DNA from: Fodinicola feengrottensis
GTDB lineage: Bacteria; Actinomycetota; Actinomycetes; Mycobacteriales; HKI-0501
Length of the DNA stretch: 64,000 bases
Assembly (NCBI RefSeq): GCF_010993775.1
Contig: NZ_WOTO01000012.1
Coordinates: 96,737-160,736, forward strand
Direction: 5' to 3'
Shown: piece by piece, positions 9,438 through 17,694 of the stretch
Layout: every line of letters starts with the position of its first letter
How positions within the stretch are numbered: the stretch's first letter is position 1
The notes under the pieces: model-generated
What the model saw: only the letters and a program-made list of their open reading frames with translations
Told to the model about the DNA's origin: nothing
Database searches by the model: none
Position numbers and translations under genes: made by a program

Positions 9438-11081
9438 TTAGTCCAGGTAATCCCGCAGGACCTGCGACCGCGACGGGTGTCGCAGCTTGGACATCGTCTT
9501 GGACTCGATCTGCCGGATCCGCTCCCGGGTGACCCCGTAGACCTGGCCGATCTCGTCCAGCGTGCGCGGCTGGCCGTCGGTGAGGCCGAAGCGCAGGCGT
9601 ACGACGCCGGCCTCGCGCTCGGACAGCGTCTGCAGCACCGAGGTCAGCTGGTCCTGCAGCAGCGTGAAGCTGACCGCGTCGACCGCGACGACTGCCTCGG
9701 AGTCCTCAATGAAGTCGCCGAGCTGCGAGTCGCCCTCGTCGCCGATGGTCTGGTCCAGCGAGATCGGCTCGCGCGCGTACTGCTGGATCTCCAGCACCTT
9801 CTCCGGGGAGATGTCCATCTCCTTGGCCAGCTCTTCCGGGGTGGGCTCGCGGCCCAGGTCCTGGAGCAGCTCACGCTGTATGCGGCCGAGCTTGTTGATG
9901 ACCTCGACCATGTGCACCGGGATGCGGATCGTCCGGGCCTGGTCAGCCATCGCGCGGGTGATGGCCTGCCGGATCCACCAGGTCGCGTACGTGGAGAACT
10001 TGTAGCCCTTGGTGTAGTCGAACTTCTCGACCGCCCGGATCAGGCCCAGGTTGCCTTCCTGGATGAGGTCCAGGAACGCCATCCCACGGCCGGTGTAGCG
10101 CTTGGCCAGCGAGACGACCAGCCGGAGGTTGGCCTCCAACAGGTGGTTCTTGGCGCGCTCCCCGTCCCGGACGATCCACCGCAGGTCGCGGCGCATCTGC
10201 GGGGACAGCTTCTGGTTGTTGTCCTCGACCTGCCGGAGCCGCTCGGCGGCGTAGAGCCCGGCCTCGATCCGCTTGGCGAGGTCGACCTCCTCTTCCGCGT
10301 TGAGCAGCGCCACCTTGCCGATCTGCTTGAGGTACGCACGCACCGAGTCGGCCGAAGCCGTCAGCTCGGCGTCCCGGCGGGCCTGCTTGAGGGCCGCGGA
10401 CTCCTCCGGCTCCTCCTCGTCGGCCTCTTCCTCTTCGGTCTCTTCTTCTTCGCCCTGGCCGATCACAATGGTCTCGCCAACCGCGAGACTCTTGCCATCG
10501 GCGGGAGCGGCTTGGCCCTCGGCCACGTCGCCACCCTCGGCGACCACTGCCACGTCGTCTTCGGCCACCAGGTCGCCCTCTTCCAGTGACACGTCGAGGT
10601 CCTCGTCGGTCAGGTCGACCGGCTCCAGGTCGTCACCGGACGGCTCGCCATCCTCGCCGACCTTCTTCGGAGCCGCCTTGGCCGCCGCCTTCTTGACGAT
10701 CGGTTTCCCGGTCTTGGCGTCGCCGGTGGGAGCCTCGCCGTCGGCCGGCTGGTCGGCCTTCTTGGCCGGCTTGGCGGTGGTCGCCTTCGCGGTGGTGCTG
10801 CGTGCCGCGGTGGCCGAGCGGGCCGCGACAGCTCGCGAGCGGGACGCGTTGGCGGACGGCCCGGTGGTGGGCCTGGTGCCGTCCACGACCACGGTCACGC
10901 CGGACTGGGCGAGCGCCTGCAGGACCTTCTTGCTCTGGCTGGTGTCCAGTTCCGCGGCTTCCAGCACCAGGGCGATCTCCGCGGACGTGATCGAGCCCGC
11001 GGCAGCGGCGCGGGAAGCGAGATCATCGACGGTCGACCGGATGACATCGGTACGGACGGATGTGCGGTCAGCTGCTGTCAC
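9438..11081 (-). CDS. sigA: Principal RNA polymerase sigma factor (SigA/HrdB, sigma-70)
   Basis: Intact, 547 residues. Residues 1-70 form the region 1.1-like domain seen in actinobacterial SigA. Residues 75-230 are a low-complexity Ala/Lys then strongly acidic linker. The conserved core follows: region 1.2 ([20 protein letters not shown]), region 2 ([39 protein letters not shown]), region 3 ([20 protein letters not shown]) and region 4.2 ([20 protein letters not shown]). It directs core polymerase to housekeeping promoters and is essential. The upstream 238 bases to ppgK hold its promoter region. No frameshift is seen here, unlike many neighbours. Confidence 0.97.
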   Translation of the reverse strand: MTAADRTSVRTDVIRSTVDDLASRAAAAGSITSAEIALVLEAAELDTSQSKKVLQALAQSGVTVVVDGTRPTTGPSANASRSRAVAARSATAARSTTAKATTAKPAKKADQPADGEAPTGDAKTGKPIVKKAAAKAAPKKVGEDGEPSGDDLEPVDLTDEDLDVSLEEGDLVAEDDVAVVAEGGDVAEGQAAPADGKSLAVGETIVIGQGEEEETEEEEADEEEPEESAALKQARRDAELTASADSVRAYLKQIGKVALLNAEEEVDLAKRIEAGLYAAERLRQVEDNNQKLSPQMRRDLRWIVRDGERAKNHLLEANLRLVVSLAKRYTGRGMAFLDLIQEGNLGLIRAVEKFDYTKGYKFSTYATWWIRQAITRAMADQARTIRIPVHMVEVINKLGRIQRELLQDLGREPTPEELAKEMDISPEKVLEIQQYAREPISLDQTIGDEGDSQLGDFIEDSEAVVAVDAVSFTLLQDQLTSVLQTLSEREAGVVRLRFGLTDGQPRTLDEIGQVYGVTRERIRQIESKTMSKLRHPSRSQVLRDYLD

Positions 11082-11319
11082 GAACGACCTTCCACGAGCC
11101 GGGCACTACACGTACCGGGGGCTACCGGTACGCCTGCATGCCCGGTCAGTTGCGAGCTTGGGTTTATCGATGGGCTTCAAGTCTGTGCCGCCTCCGCACC
11201 GTCGCAGGGCCGACCTTGGTCGGGGCGGTGGCGGACGCGAGTCTTAATTGTACCGCCGTCCGGCCCAGAAGTTCGGGCAGCTGGCCGCAGCGAGTTGAAC
11301 CGGCCTGGTCGAGGCGGGA

Positions 11320-12072
11320 TTACCGGCCTGCCACCGGGTCCGCGGTGGCCATGGCGGCACCCACGATACCCGCTTCGTTGCGCAAACTGGCGGGTTGCAC
11401 GGGCGGGCGTACGTCGATGAACGGCAACCACTTCTCGGACACCTTGCTGACCCGCCGCCGCCGAGCAGGATCAGGTCCGGCCAGAGCAGGCTGTCGACGT
11501 GTTTGAGGTAGTGCTCGACCCCGGTGCGCCCACTGCTTCCACGACAGGTCCTCGCGCTCCCGGGCCAACTCAGCGGCCTTGCGCTCGGCGTCGTGGCCGT
11601 CCAGCTCCAGGTGGCCGAACTCGGTGTTGGGCACCAGCGTGCCGTCCACGAAAAGGGCGCTGCCGATGCCCGTACCGAGGGTCAGCACGAGCACCACGCC
11701 GCCGACGTTCAGCCCGGCACCGTGCCGGATCTCGGCCAGCCCGGCCGCGTCGGCGTCGTTGAGGACGGTCGGTTTCACCCCGACCGCTTCCTGCACCAGC
11801 GCCGCCACGTCGGTGCCGATCCAGTGCTTGTCCACATTGGCCGCGCTGAACGCGACGCCGCCGCGGATCACCGCCGGGAAGGCGACGCCCAGGTCGCCCT
11901 CCCATTTCGCGTCGGAGACCAGCCCGGCGATGGTTTCCACCACCGGACCGGGTTTGCCGCCCTTGGGCGTCTCCACCCGTACCCGCTCGGTCACCAGTTC
12001 CCCGGTCGACAGGTCGACCACGGCCGCCTTGATGCCGGTGCCACCCACGTCCACGCCTAGCGCTTGCGCCAT
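11320..12072 (-). CDS. ppgK: Polyphosphate glucokinase (ROK family), two compensating frameshifts
   Basis: The ROK phosphate-binding start ALGVDVGGTGIKAAVVDLST is followed by VVETIAGLV, AFPAVIRGGVAF, VLNDADAAGLAEIRHG, the second glycine loop LVLTLGTGIGSALFVDGTLV and EFGHLELDGHDAE. PpgK phosphorylates glucose using polyphosphate or ATP. The stretch between about 11525 and 11460 reads correctly only in another frame (VEHYLKHVDSLLWPDLILL), after which VSKVSEKWLPFI returns to the first frame. AGGGAGCGG precedes ATG 12072. The sigA-ppgK-suhB neighbourhood is conserved in actinobacteria. Confidence 0.9.
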   Translation of the reverse strand: MAQALGVDVGGTGIKAAVVDLSTGELVTERVRVETPKGGKPGPVVETIAGLVSDAKWEGDLGVAFPAVIRGGVAFSAANVDKHWIGTDVAALVQEAVGVKPTVLNDADAAGLAEIRHGAGLNVGGVVLVLTLGTGIGSALFVDGTLVPNTEFGHLELDGHDAERKAAELAREREDLSWKQWAHRGRALPQTRRQPALAGPDPARRRRVSKVSEKWLPFIDVRPPVQPASLRNEAGIVGAAMATADPVAGR

Positions 12073-12171
12073 CTCCGCTCCCTGCCGACCGATGCCGAAA
12101 ATTCCTGCCGATCTTGTCTCCGCGGAGACACACCCTAAGGTGCTGAACTCCTAGTGTGCTGGACTGGGGCT

Positions 12172-12996
12172 ATGTCTGACGCCGCCGCCCCGACCACCGC
12201 CGACCTCGACCAGCGCGGGCCGCGGGAGCTGCTGGCCTGTGCCGTACGGATCGCTGAGGGCGCGGCCGCGCTGGTGGCCCGAGGGCAGGCGCATGCCCGC
12301 GACCACGTGTCGACGAAGTCGTCGCCGACCGATGTGGTCACCGAGATCGACAAGGCCAGCGAGACGTACGTGATCCAGGAGCTGCGGGCCGTTCGGCCGT
12401 ACGACGGCGTGCTGGGCGAGGAGGGCGGCGAACGCGCTGGCAGCAGCGGTGTGCGGTGGATCCTGGACCCTGTCGACGGCACGGTGAACCTGCTTTACGG
12501 CATTCCCGCGTACGCGGTGAGTCTCGCCGCCGAGGTGGACGGCGTGGTCGTGGCGGCAGTGGTGCACAACGTGCCCACCGGCGAGGTGTGGACGGCGACC
12601 CTTGGTGGCGGGGCTTTCCTGGACGGCGAGCCGATCCACGGTTCCGGGGCGACCGAGCTCGGGCAGGCGCTGGTGGGTACGGGATTCGGCTACACCGCTG
12701 AGCGCCGTCGCTGGCAGGCCGAGATCCTGCTGCGAATCCTGCCGGCCGTCCGGGACATCCGGCGGATCGGCTCGGCCGCGATCGATCTTTGTTACTGCGC
12801 GGACGGAAGGCTGGACGGGCACTACGAGATCGGCCTGAACCCGTGGGATTTCGCCGCCGCCGCTCTGATCGCGGCCGAGGCCGGCCTGCTGGTCACCGGG
12901 TTGGACGGCGCGCCGGCCAGCCCGGACCTGGTGATCGCCGCGCCGCCGCTGGTCCATCGGGACCTGCACGACCGCCTCGCCGCGTTGTTGCGGTGA
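12172..12996 (+). CDS. suhB: Inositol-1-monophosphatase family protein
   Basis: Intact, 274 residues. The metal site motifs are present: GEEGG (Glu), WILDPVDGTVNLLYGIPAYA (two Asp), and GSAAIDLCYCADGRLDGHYE with NPWDFAAA near the C-terminus. The family dephosphorylates myo-inositol 1-phosphate or related sugar phosphates with Mg2+. In actinomycetes inositol feeds phosphatidylinositol and mycothiol synthesis. ATG 12172 was chosen because the family start follows directly; it is divergent from ppgK, with 99 bases between them. Confidence 0.93.
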   Translation: MSDAAAPTTADLDQRGPRELLACAVRIAEGAAALVARGQAHARDHVSTKSSPTDVVTEIDKASETYVIQELRAVRPYDGVLGEEGGERAGSSGVRWILDPVDGTVNLLYGIPAYAVSLAAEVDGVVVAAVVHNVPTGEVWTATLGGGAFLDGEPIHGSGATELGQALVGTGFGYTAERRRWQAEILLRILPAVRDIRRIGSAAIDLCYCADGRLDGHYEIGLNPWDFAAAALIAAEAGLLVTGLDGAPASPDLVIAAPPLVHRDLHDRLAALLR

Positions 12997-13017
12997 GGCG
13001 GTCGCGGGTTTCGGTGT

Positions 13018-13352
13018 TTAGTGGTACGTGTCGGTGAACCAACCGCTCGCGTCGGCGGCTCGGCCGCCGACAGGTATTTCCCGGTCGGGTCGGTGACGTT
13101 GATTCCCAGCAACTGCCCGGAAACATTGACGACAATCGCACGAGCGTCCGAGCCCGAACGCCGCTGGTTGTCCAATGTGGACAGATAGGCCGGGCGGCCG
13201 CCGATAACAGTGTTCGCCTTCGCGCCCTGGTAGGTGTCGCCGGTCAGTGGCACTGACTCGGCGCCATTTGGCGTACACCTTGGTGGCCGTCTCCCGGACG
13301 AGATCGTGGGCGCGGTGCCGGTCAGCAGATAGGCCGTACGTCTGGAGCCCAC
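13018..13352 (-). CDS. Unrecognised short reading frame downstream of cei, multiply shifted
   Basis: Coherent segments are VPLTGDTYQGAKANTVIGGR, AYLSTLDNQRRSGSDARAIV and VVNVSGQLLGINVTDPTGKY, ending (after a shift near 13060) in ADASGWFTDTYH and a stop at 13018. At least one more shift lies near 13290, where another frame reads LVRETATKVYAKW. The start is uncertain; GTG 13352 overlaps a likely extended end of cei. About 110 residues. Family not recognised; it could be a small secreted partner of cei or a decayed gene. Confidence 0.45.
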
Positions 13353-13388
13353 CTCACTGACGGGAGGCCGCGGCCGCCAGGTTGGGCG

Positions 13389-13905
13389 TCAGCCGGAGTT
13401 GGTTCCCGAGCACATCGGGGTGACCGGGTCCGCTGCCAGTCGCTTGGCCGCGGTGTTGATCTCCGAAGTGGTGGCCAGCCGCGAATACTGGGCGCCCAGC
13501 ACGATGTCCACGTCGGCCGTGGCGCGGGTGTCCATCACCGGGGTGAGGCCGATGATGTTCGACTGGACCACCTGGGCGGCGGCGATCCCGGTCGGCCCGT
13601 ACCGGACCAGGCCGACGCCGGTGACCGGGGTGCCGTCCTGGAAGGTGCTGATGCTCACGACCTTGAAGCCGCGGCCGGCCAGCTGGCTTTTCACCGTGTT
13701 CGCCAGCCCATCACGGTCGGTGGCGTTGAAGATCTGCACGCTGACCTGGGTGGGCTGCGGGAGTTCCTTGGGCGCGGCCGCGGCGAGGCACTCGGCCTCG
13801 GCCCCGCGAAACGTTGGTGCTCGCGATGGCCCAGCTGGCGAAAACCAGACAAAAGAGCAACATCACGCCGACGATGATGAGCGCCCGTGCTCGTGCGATG
13901 CTCAT
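13389..13905 (-). CDS. cei: Cell-envelope integrity protein Cei (LytR C-terminal domain), frameshifted
   Basis: A short cytoplasmic start (MSIARARA) is followed by one TM helix (LIIVGVMLLFCLVFASWAIA). After a shift near 13803 come ECLAAAAPKELPQPTQVSVQ and the LytR_C domain (IFNATDRDGLANTVKSQLAG; VVQSNIIGLTPVMDTRATAD; DVDIVLGAQYSRL). AGGAGC precedes ATG 13905. From memory, Mycobacterium Cei (Rv2700) sits at the same place next to suhB and is needed for envelope integrity. The as-read stop at 13389 may be premature: the alternative frame continues LTPNLAAAASRQ to a stop at 13355. Confidence 0.8.
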
Positions 13906-14031
13906 TTCCAGCTCCTGCCCCCGCTCATGCCAACCAGCCTAATCGGTCCAGGCCAGCGATGGAGCGGTAATACCGGCCGTGCCGGGCATTTACTCCTCAA
14001 GGATGACCGGGCGTACGCCCAAAAGGTTGCT

Positions 14032-15151
14032 CTACTGGACCTGGCCGCCCAGGGCGCCATAAGCAAGCTCCACCAGCGGTCCGAGTCGTGACTCCATGTG
14101 ATCGAACCCCTCGCCGACCATCGCGCCGGCTCGGTGCCTCGCGACGATGCCGGCCACCACTACCGCGAGTTTGAAGGCGCCAAACGACACGTACCAGGGC
14201 AGGTGGCTCAGGTCGCGGCCGGACTTCTGGGCGTACAGCTGGGCGACCTCGGCGCGGGTCGGAAAGCCGGGCAGACTGGTGACCGCGCTGATCGGCAGCA
14301 CCCCGCGCTGCGCTCGGTGGTGTCGCTGGCCTGCACCCAGTAGACCAGGAGTAATCCGACATCGGCCAACGGGTCACCGCGGGTGGACATCTCCCAGTCC
14401 AGCACGGCCGCGATCCGGCCCGGCCCGGCCGCGTCGAGGACGGTGTTGTCCAGCCGGTAGTCGCCGTGCACGATGGGCCCGGTGGGAGCGGTCGGCGCCT
14501 GCGCCGCAAGCGTCTCCGCGAGCTTGTCCAGCCGGGCCGCGGCCGCGGTGGCCCCTTGGTCGCCGGCCGCCTCGACGGCGTCCCGGGTGGCCGTCCACTG
14601 CCGCATCCAGCGGGACACCTGCCGCGTCAGGTAGCCGTCCGGCCGCCCGAAACTCTCCAGTCCGATCTCGGCCGGATCGACCGCGTGCAGCGCCACCAGG
14701 GTGTCGATCAGCCCCTCGGCGACCGCCCTGCGCTCTTGCGGCTGGTCCGCGTACCCGGCCGGAAACCCGTCCCGTGCGATCGGACCGCGGACGAAGTCCA
14801 TGAGAAGAACGGCGCGCCCAACACGTCCGTGTCCGTACACAGATGCCTGGTCGCCGGAACCGGCACCTCGGTGATCGCCAGCGCCGAAATAACCGTGTGT
14901 TCGCGCACCATGTCGTGCGCGGTCGGCAACACGTTCCCCAACGGCGGCCGACGCAACACCAGCTCACCGGCCGCACTGCTGACCCGATACGTCAGATTCG
15001 ACTTGCCACCCGCGATCAGCTCCACCTCAGCCGCCGCCCAGGCCGGCTCGTCGAGCACCCTCGCCACGTACGGCCCCACCACGGCCGGGTCCGCACCGGT
15101 GGAGTTCTTACCGGCCTGCTCGCGCGGGGATGAGGTCACGAGCGTTGACAT
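14032..15151 (-). CDS. Aminoglycoside-phosphotransferase-fold kinase (ACAD10/11-like family), two frameshifts
   Basis: From MSTLVTSSPREQ the protein reads ELIAGGKSNLTYRVSSAAGE (nucleotide-binding strands) and LVLRRPPLGNVLPTAHDMVR. It then shifts near 14820 to VLLMDFVRGPIARDGFPAGY and the catalytic loop IVHGDYRLDNTVLDAAGPGR with AAVLDWEMSTRGDPLADVGL, where HGDYRLDN is the Brenner motif and DWE the metal-binding Asp. A second shift near 14305 restores LPGFPTRAEVAQLYAQKSGR to the end. This pattern is that of phosphotransferases linked to acyl-CoA metabolism rather than antibiotic resistance. It interrupts the usual cei-DUF4193 order, so it is probably an insertion into the block. Confidence 0.85.
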
Positions 15152-15192
15152 TAGGTCCCCAGCCCGTACGAGTCGATGCCGGAGGGGTCCGG

Positions 15193-15256
15193 CGTCGACT
15201 GCGGGACAAAACCCCACTCTCGACGTCGAGAGTGGGACAAAGTCCCACAGTCGACG
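15193..15256. repeat. 64-bp double-hairpin repeat, copy B
   Basis: It contains two adjacent hairpins joined at a central CGACGTCG. Read on the minus strand it matches the repeat at 39827-39890 without gaps, at 56 of 64 positions by my alignment. The conserved arms begin CGTCGA and the loops are ACTTT and GGGTTTTG-like. It lies just upstream of the phosphotransferase gene. It resembles REP/BIME-type intergenic elements. Confidence 0.8.
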
Positions 15257-15709
15257 ATAAATCAGCATCACGCTCGCCAAGGTTGATCCTCGCGAATCGG
15301 CGGCAACTCACGCATAGTTGGCAATTGATCACGTAAGGTACGTTCCGATCGGTGGCGACGCGGTCCGCGGGGAGGCCGACACGCCGGGGATGGTGTGTCG
15401 GTCGTGAGGTCCGTGAGGTCGGCGACAGAATCCGCTGGCATGGCGGTGACCTGCGGATTTAGTATGTCGGCCGACTGCTGGGGGGGGGCGCGGTGTCAGT
15501 TCGGTCACATGTCGGGAACATGCGGGCTTCCTGATGCGTACTAATGGGGCCGGAGGCGGTAAGGTCACGCGCTCGCCGGGTCCCTTACCGGCCACTGAGT
15601 AGCCGCTTCGGCGACCGCGAAAGAGGCTTTCGACCGGCAGTGATAGGTATCGCCCGACAGTTTCGGATTTCCGGACAAGAGTGACCCAGCTGGGGAGTGA
15701 GAAACCAAT
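15257..15709. other. Gene-free spacer upstream of DUF4193
   Basis: No supported gene on either strand. It holds a run of nine G at 15480-15488 and presumably the DUF4193 promoter near the right end, where GAGTGAGAAACC precedes the ATG. Short frames here have no family similarity. Confidence 0.4.
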
Positions 15710-16012
15710 ATGGCTACCGATTACGACGCCCCGCGTCGTACCGACGACTCGGGCCTTGGAGAGGACAGCCTCGAGGAACTGAAGGCTCGTCGTACCGAGG
15801 CTCAGTCCGGACAGGTGGACCAGGACGAGGCCGACATCGCCGAGGGGTTCGAGCTTCCGGGCGCGGACCTGTCCGGTGAGGAGCTCACCGTCAAGGTGCA
15901 GCCGATGCAGAACGACGAGTTCCGCTGCTCGAGCTGTTTCCTGGTCCATCACCGCAGTCAGCTGGCCGAGCAGCGTAACGGCCAGCCGGTCTGCAAGGAG
16001 TGCGCCGCCTGA
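15710..16012 (+). CDS. DUF4193 family protein
   Basis: Intact, 100 residues. MATDYDAPRRTDDSGLGEDS is followed by an acidic region and a C-terminal CSSCFLVHHRSQLAEQ and PVCKECAA, giving a four-cysteine zinc-ribbon-like pattern with two HH residues. This length and C-terminus are diagnostic of DUF4193, a nearly universal actinobacterial family placed beside dut (Rv2699c in M. tuberculosis, from memory). The molecular role is not known to me; a nucleic-acid or RNA polymerase contact is a guess from the zinc-ribbon look. Confidence 0.92.
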   Translation: MATDYDAPRRTDDSGLGEDSLEELKARRTEAQSGQVDQDEADIAEGFELPGADLSGEELTVKVQPMQNDEFRCSSCFLVHHRSQLAEQRNGQPVCKECAA

Positions 16013-16130
16013 GCGTCGTCCAACAAGTCGATGGTGATGGTGGTGAACCCTCCGCCGATGGCCGGTGTCCGCACCGGCTCATCGGTGGGGGAGTCGCCTC
16101 TCGAATTCAGGCACCGACCAGGATGGTTGC

Positions 16131-16646
16131 ATGAGTGACGTCGAGGGGCCCGGTGGTACGACCTGCACTGTGCGGGTACAGCTGCTGGACCCGGATCTGC
16201 CGATGCCCGCGTACGCGCGGCCTGGCGACGCCGGGGCGGACCTGACAGCCGCCGCCGGGGTCGACCTGGCGCCCGGCGACCGCGCCTTGGTGCCGACCGG
16301 GGTGGCGATCGCGTTGCCCGATGGGTACGCGGCTTTCGTGCACCCGCGGTCCGGGTTGGCGGCGCGGCTCGGAGTCACCATCTTGAACGCCCCAGGTACC
16401 GTCGATGCCGGCTACCGTGGGGAGATAAAGGTCAACCTGATCAACCACAGTCGTGAAGCCGTACACATCGCCCGCGGCGACCGGATCGCACAGCTGGTCG
16501 TGCAGCGGGTGGAGCGGGTGGAGCGGGTGCACTTCACCCCGGTCGCCGAGCTGCCCGCGTCGGTGCGGGGAACCGGCGGGCACGGATCCACAGGCGGACA
16601 TGACCGGCTCGACGCGAACGCGTACGCGGCCACGGGAGGGGAGTGA
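16131..16646 (+). CDS. dut: Deoxyuridine 5'-triphosphate nucleotidohydrolase (dUTPase)
   Basis: Intact, 171 residues. The trimeric dUTPase motifs are present in order: motif 1 [14 protein letters not shown], motif 2 [20 protein letters not shown] (RSG with serine), motif 3 [20 protein letters not shown], motif 4 [13 protein letters not shown], and a C-terminal glycine-rich motif 5 ([12 protein letters not shown]). It hydrolyses dUTP to dUMP, protecting DNA from uracil and supplying dTMP synthesis. ATG 16131 was chosen over upstream frames because family homology begins there. The stop overlaps the DUF3710 GTG start. Confidence 0.95.
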   Translation: MSDVEGPGGTTCTVRVQLLDPDLPMPAYARPGDAGADLTAAAGVDLAPGDRALVPTGVAIALPDGYAAFVHPRSGLAARLGVTILNAPGTVDAGYRGEIKVNLINHSREAVHIARGDRIAQLVVQRVERVERVHFTPVAELPASVRGTGGHGSTGGHDRLDANAYAATGGE

Positions 16647-17539
16647 CGGTGTTCCGACGCCGGAAGCAGAGGCGAGCCGAGAAGGAAGAGGAGTTCGCCG
16701 ACCTCTCGCTTGGCGGTGATTCCCAGGACGGCGTCGACGACATCGAGGCCTGGATCGCCGAAGGCCCCGGAGGTGCCGAAGGTGCCGCTTCCCGGCACCG
16801 CTCCGACGACGAGCCGGAGCCGGTGGCTCCGGCCGATGACGACCTGTCCGCCGACTTCGACGACCACTTCGAGGCGAAGCCGGCCGTACGCAAGGCCCCG
16901 GTCAGGCGCGTCGGTGGGCCGTGGGACGTGACCGAAGACCCGAACGACGGGCTACCGCGGATCGACCTGGGGGCCTTGCGGCTGCCCACCCCGCCGGACG
17001 TGGAGCTGCGGCTGGAGGCGGACCAGAACGGCCAGATCGTCACGGTCGCGTTGATCCACGGGACCAGCACGCTGAACCTGGGCGTCTTCGCCGCGCCGCG
17101 TTCGGAGGGCATCTGGGACGAGGTCCGCGAGGACCTGCGCGACAGCATCAACTCCGACGGCGGCCAGGCGAACTTCGTCGACGGTGACTACGGCACCGAG
17201 CTGTCGGCCCGGGTGCCGACGCCGGAAGGACCGCAGCCGCTGCGTTTTGTCGGCGTCGATGGTCCTCGCTGGTTCGTACGCGCTGTCTACTCCGGTCCCG
17301 CCGCCATCGACCCCGCGAACGCCGGTCCGCTGGCCGACGTGATGCGCGGTCTGGTGGTCGTACGAGGCGAGCAGCCGATGCCGGTTCGCGACCCGTTGCC
17401 GCTGGTCCTTCCCACCGAGATCACCGAACAGGCCGAAGCCGCGGCTGCCGATGCCCAGGGCGAAGAGGACGACTCCGGCGGCCGGCACCGCAAGCTCGAC
17501 CTGCCCCGCCGTGGCCCGGAGATCACCGAGACCCACTGA
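16643..17539 (+). CDS. DUF3710 family protein
   Basis: Intact, 298 residues. A basic start ([15 protein letters not shown]) leads into an acidic linker to about residue 85. The conserved domain follows: [60 protein letters not shown], and [20 protein letters not shown]. It is conserved next to dut in actinobacteria (Rv2696c, from memory), with no established role known to me. GGGAGGGGAGTG gives a good ribosome-binding site, and the start overlaps the dut stop by four bases, so the two are co-translated. Confidence 0.93.
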   Translation: MTVFRRRKQRRAEKEEEFADLSLGGDSQDGVDDIEAWIAEGPGGAEGAASRHRSDDEPEPVAPADDDLSADFDDHFEAKPAVRKAPVRRVGGPWDVTEDPNDGLPRIDLGALRLPTPPDVELRLEADQNGQIVTVALIHGTSTLNLGVFAAPRSEGIWDEVREDLRDSINSDGGQANFVDGDYGTELSARVPTPEGPQPLRFVGVDGPRWFVRAVYSGPAAIDPANAGPLADVMRGLVVVRGEQPMPVRDPLPLVLPTEITEQAEAAAADAQGEEDDSGGRHRKLDLPRRGPEITETH

Positions 17540-17554
17540 GCTCCCGGCTGGAAA

Positions 17555-17597
17555 CAACGCCCCGCTACCTGCGTCCACCGCAGGTAGCGGGGCGTTG
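17555..17597. terminator. Hairpin terminator after DUF3710, shared-arm family
   Basis: CAACGCCCCGCTACCTGCG pairs perfectly with CGCAGGTAGCGGGGCGTTG around a five-base loop. Its outer arms CAACGCCCCG / CGGGGCGTTG and trailing CGG are the same as in the hairpin at 7133-7181, while the inner stem differs. Confidence 0.75.
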
Positions 17598-17694
17598 CGG
17601 ACATTACCCGGCGTAAGAGGCCGTTGACATCTCCTTGACGCCGGCTGTGACGACGCTCGCGCGCGAATCGCGCCCGTACGGGCACACTGTTGGC

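Noticed and set aside
14032..15151. Aminoglycoside resistance gene
   Set aside because: The fold is APH-like, but the N-terminal and C-terminal sequence patterns are those of the ACAD10/11-linked phosphotransferases, not resistance enzymes.
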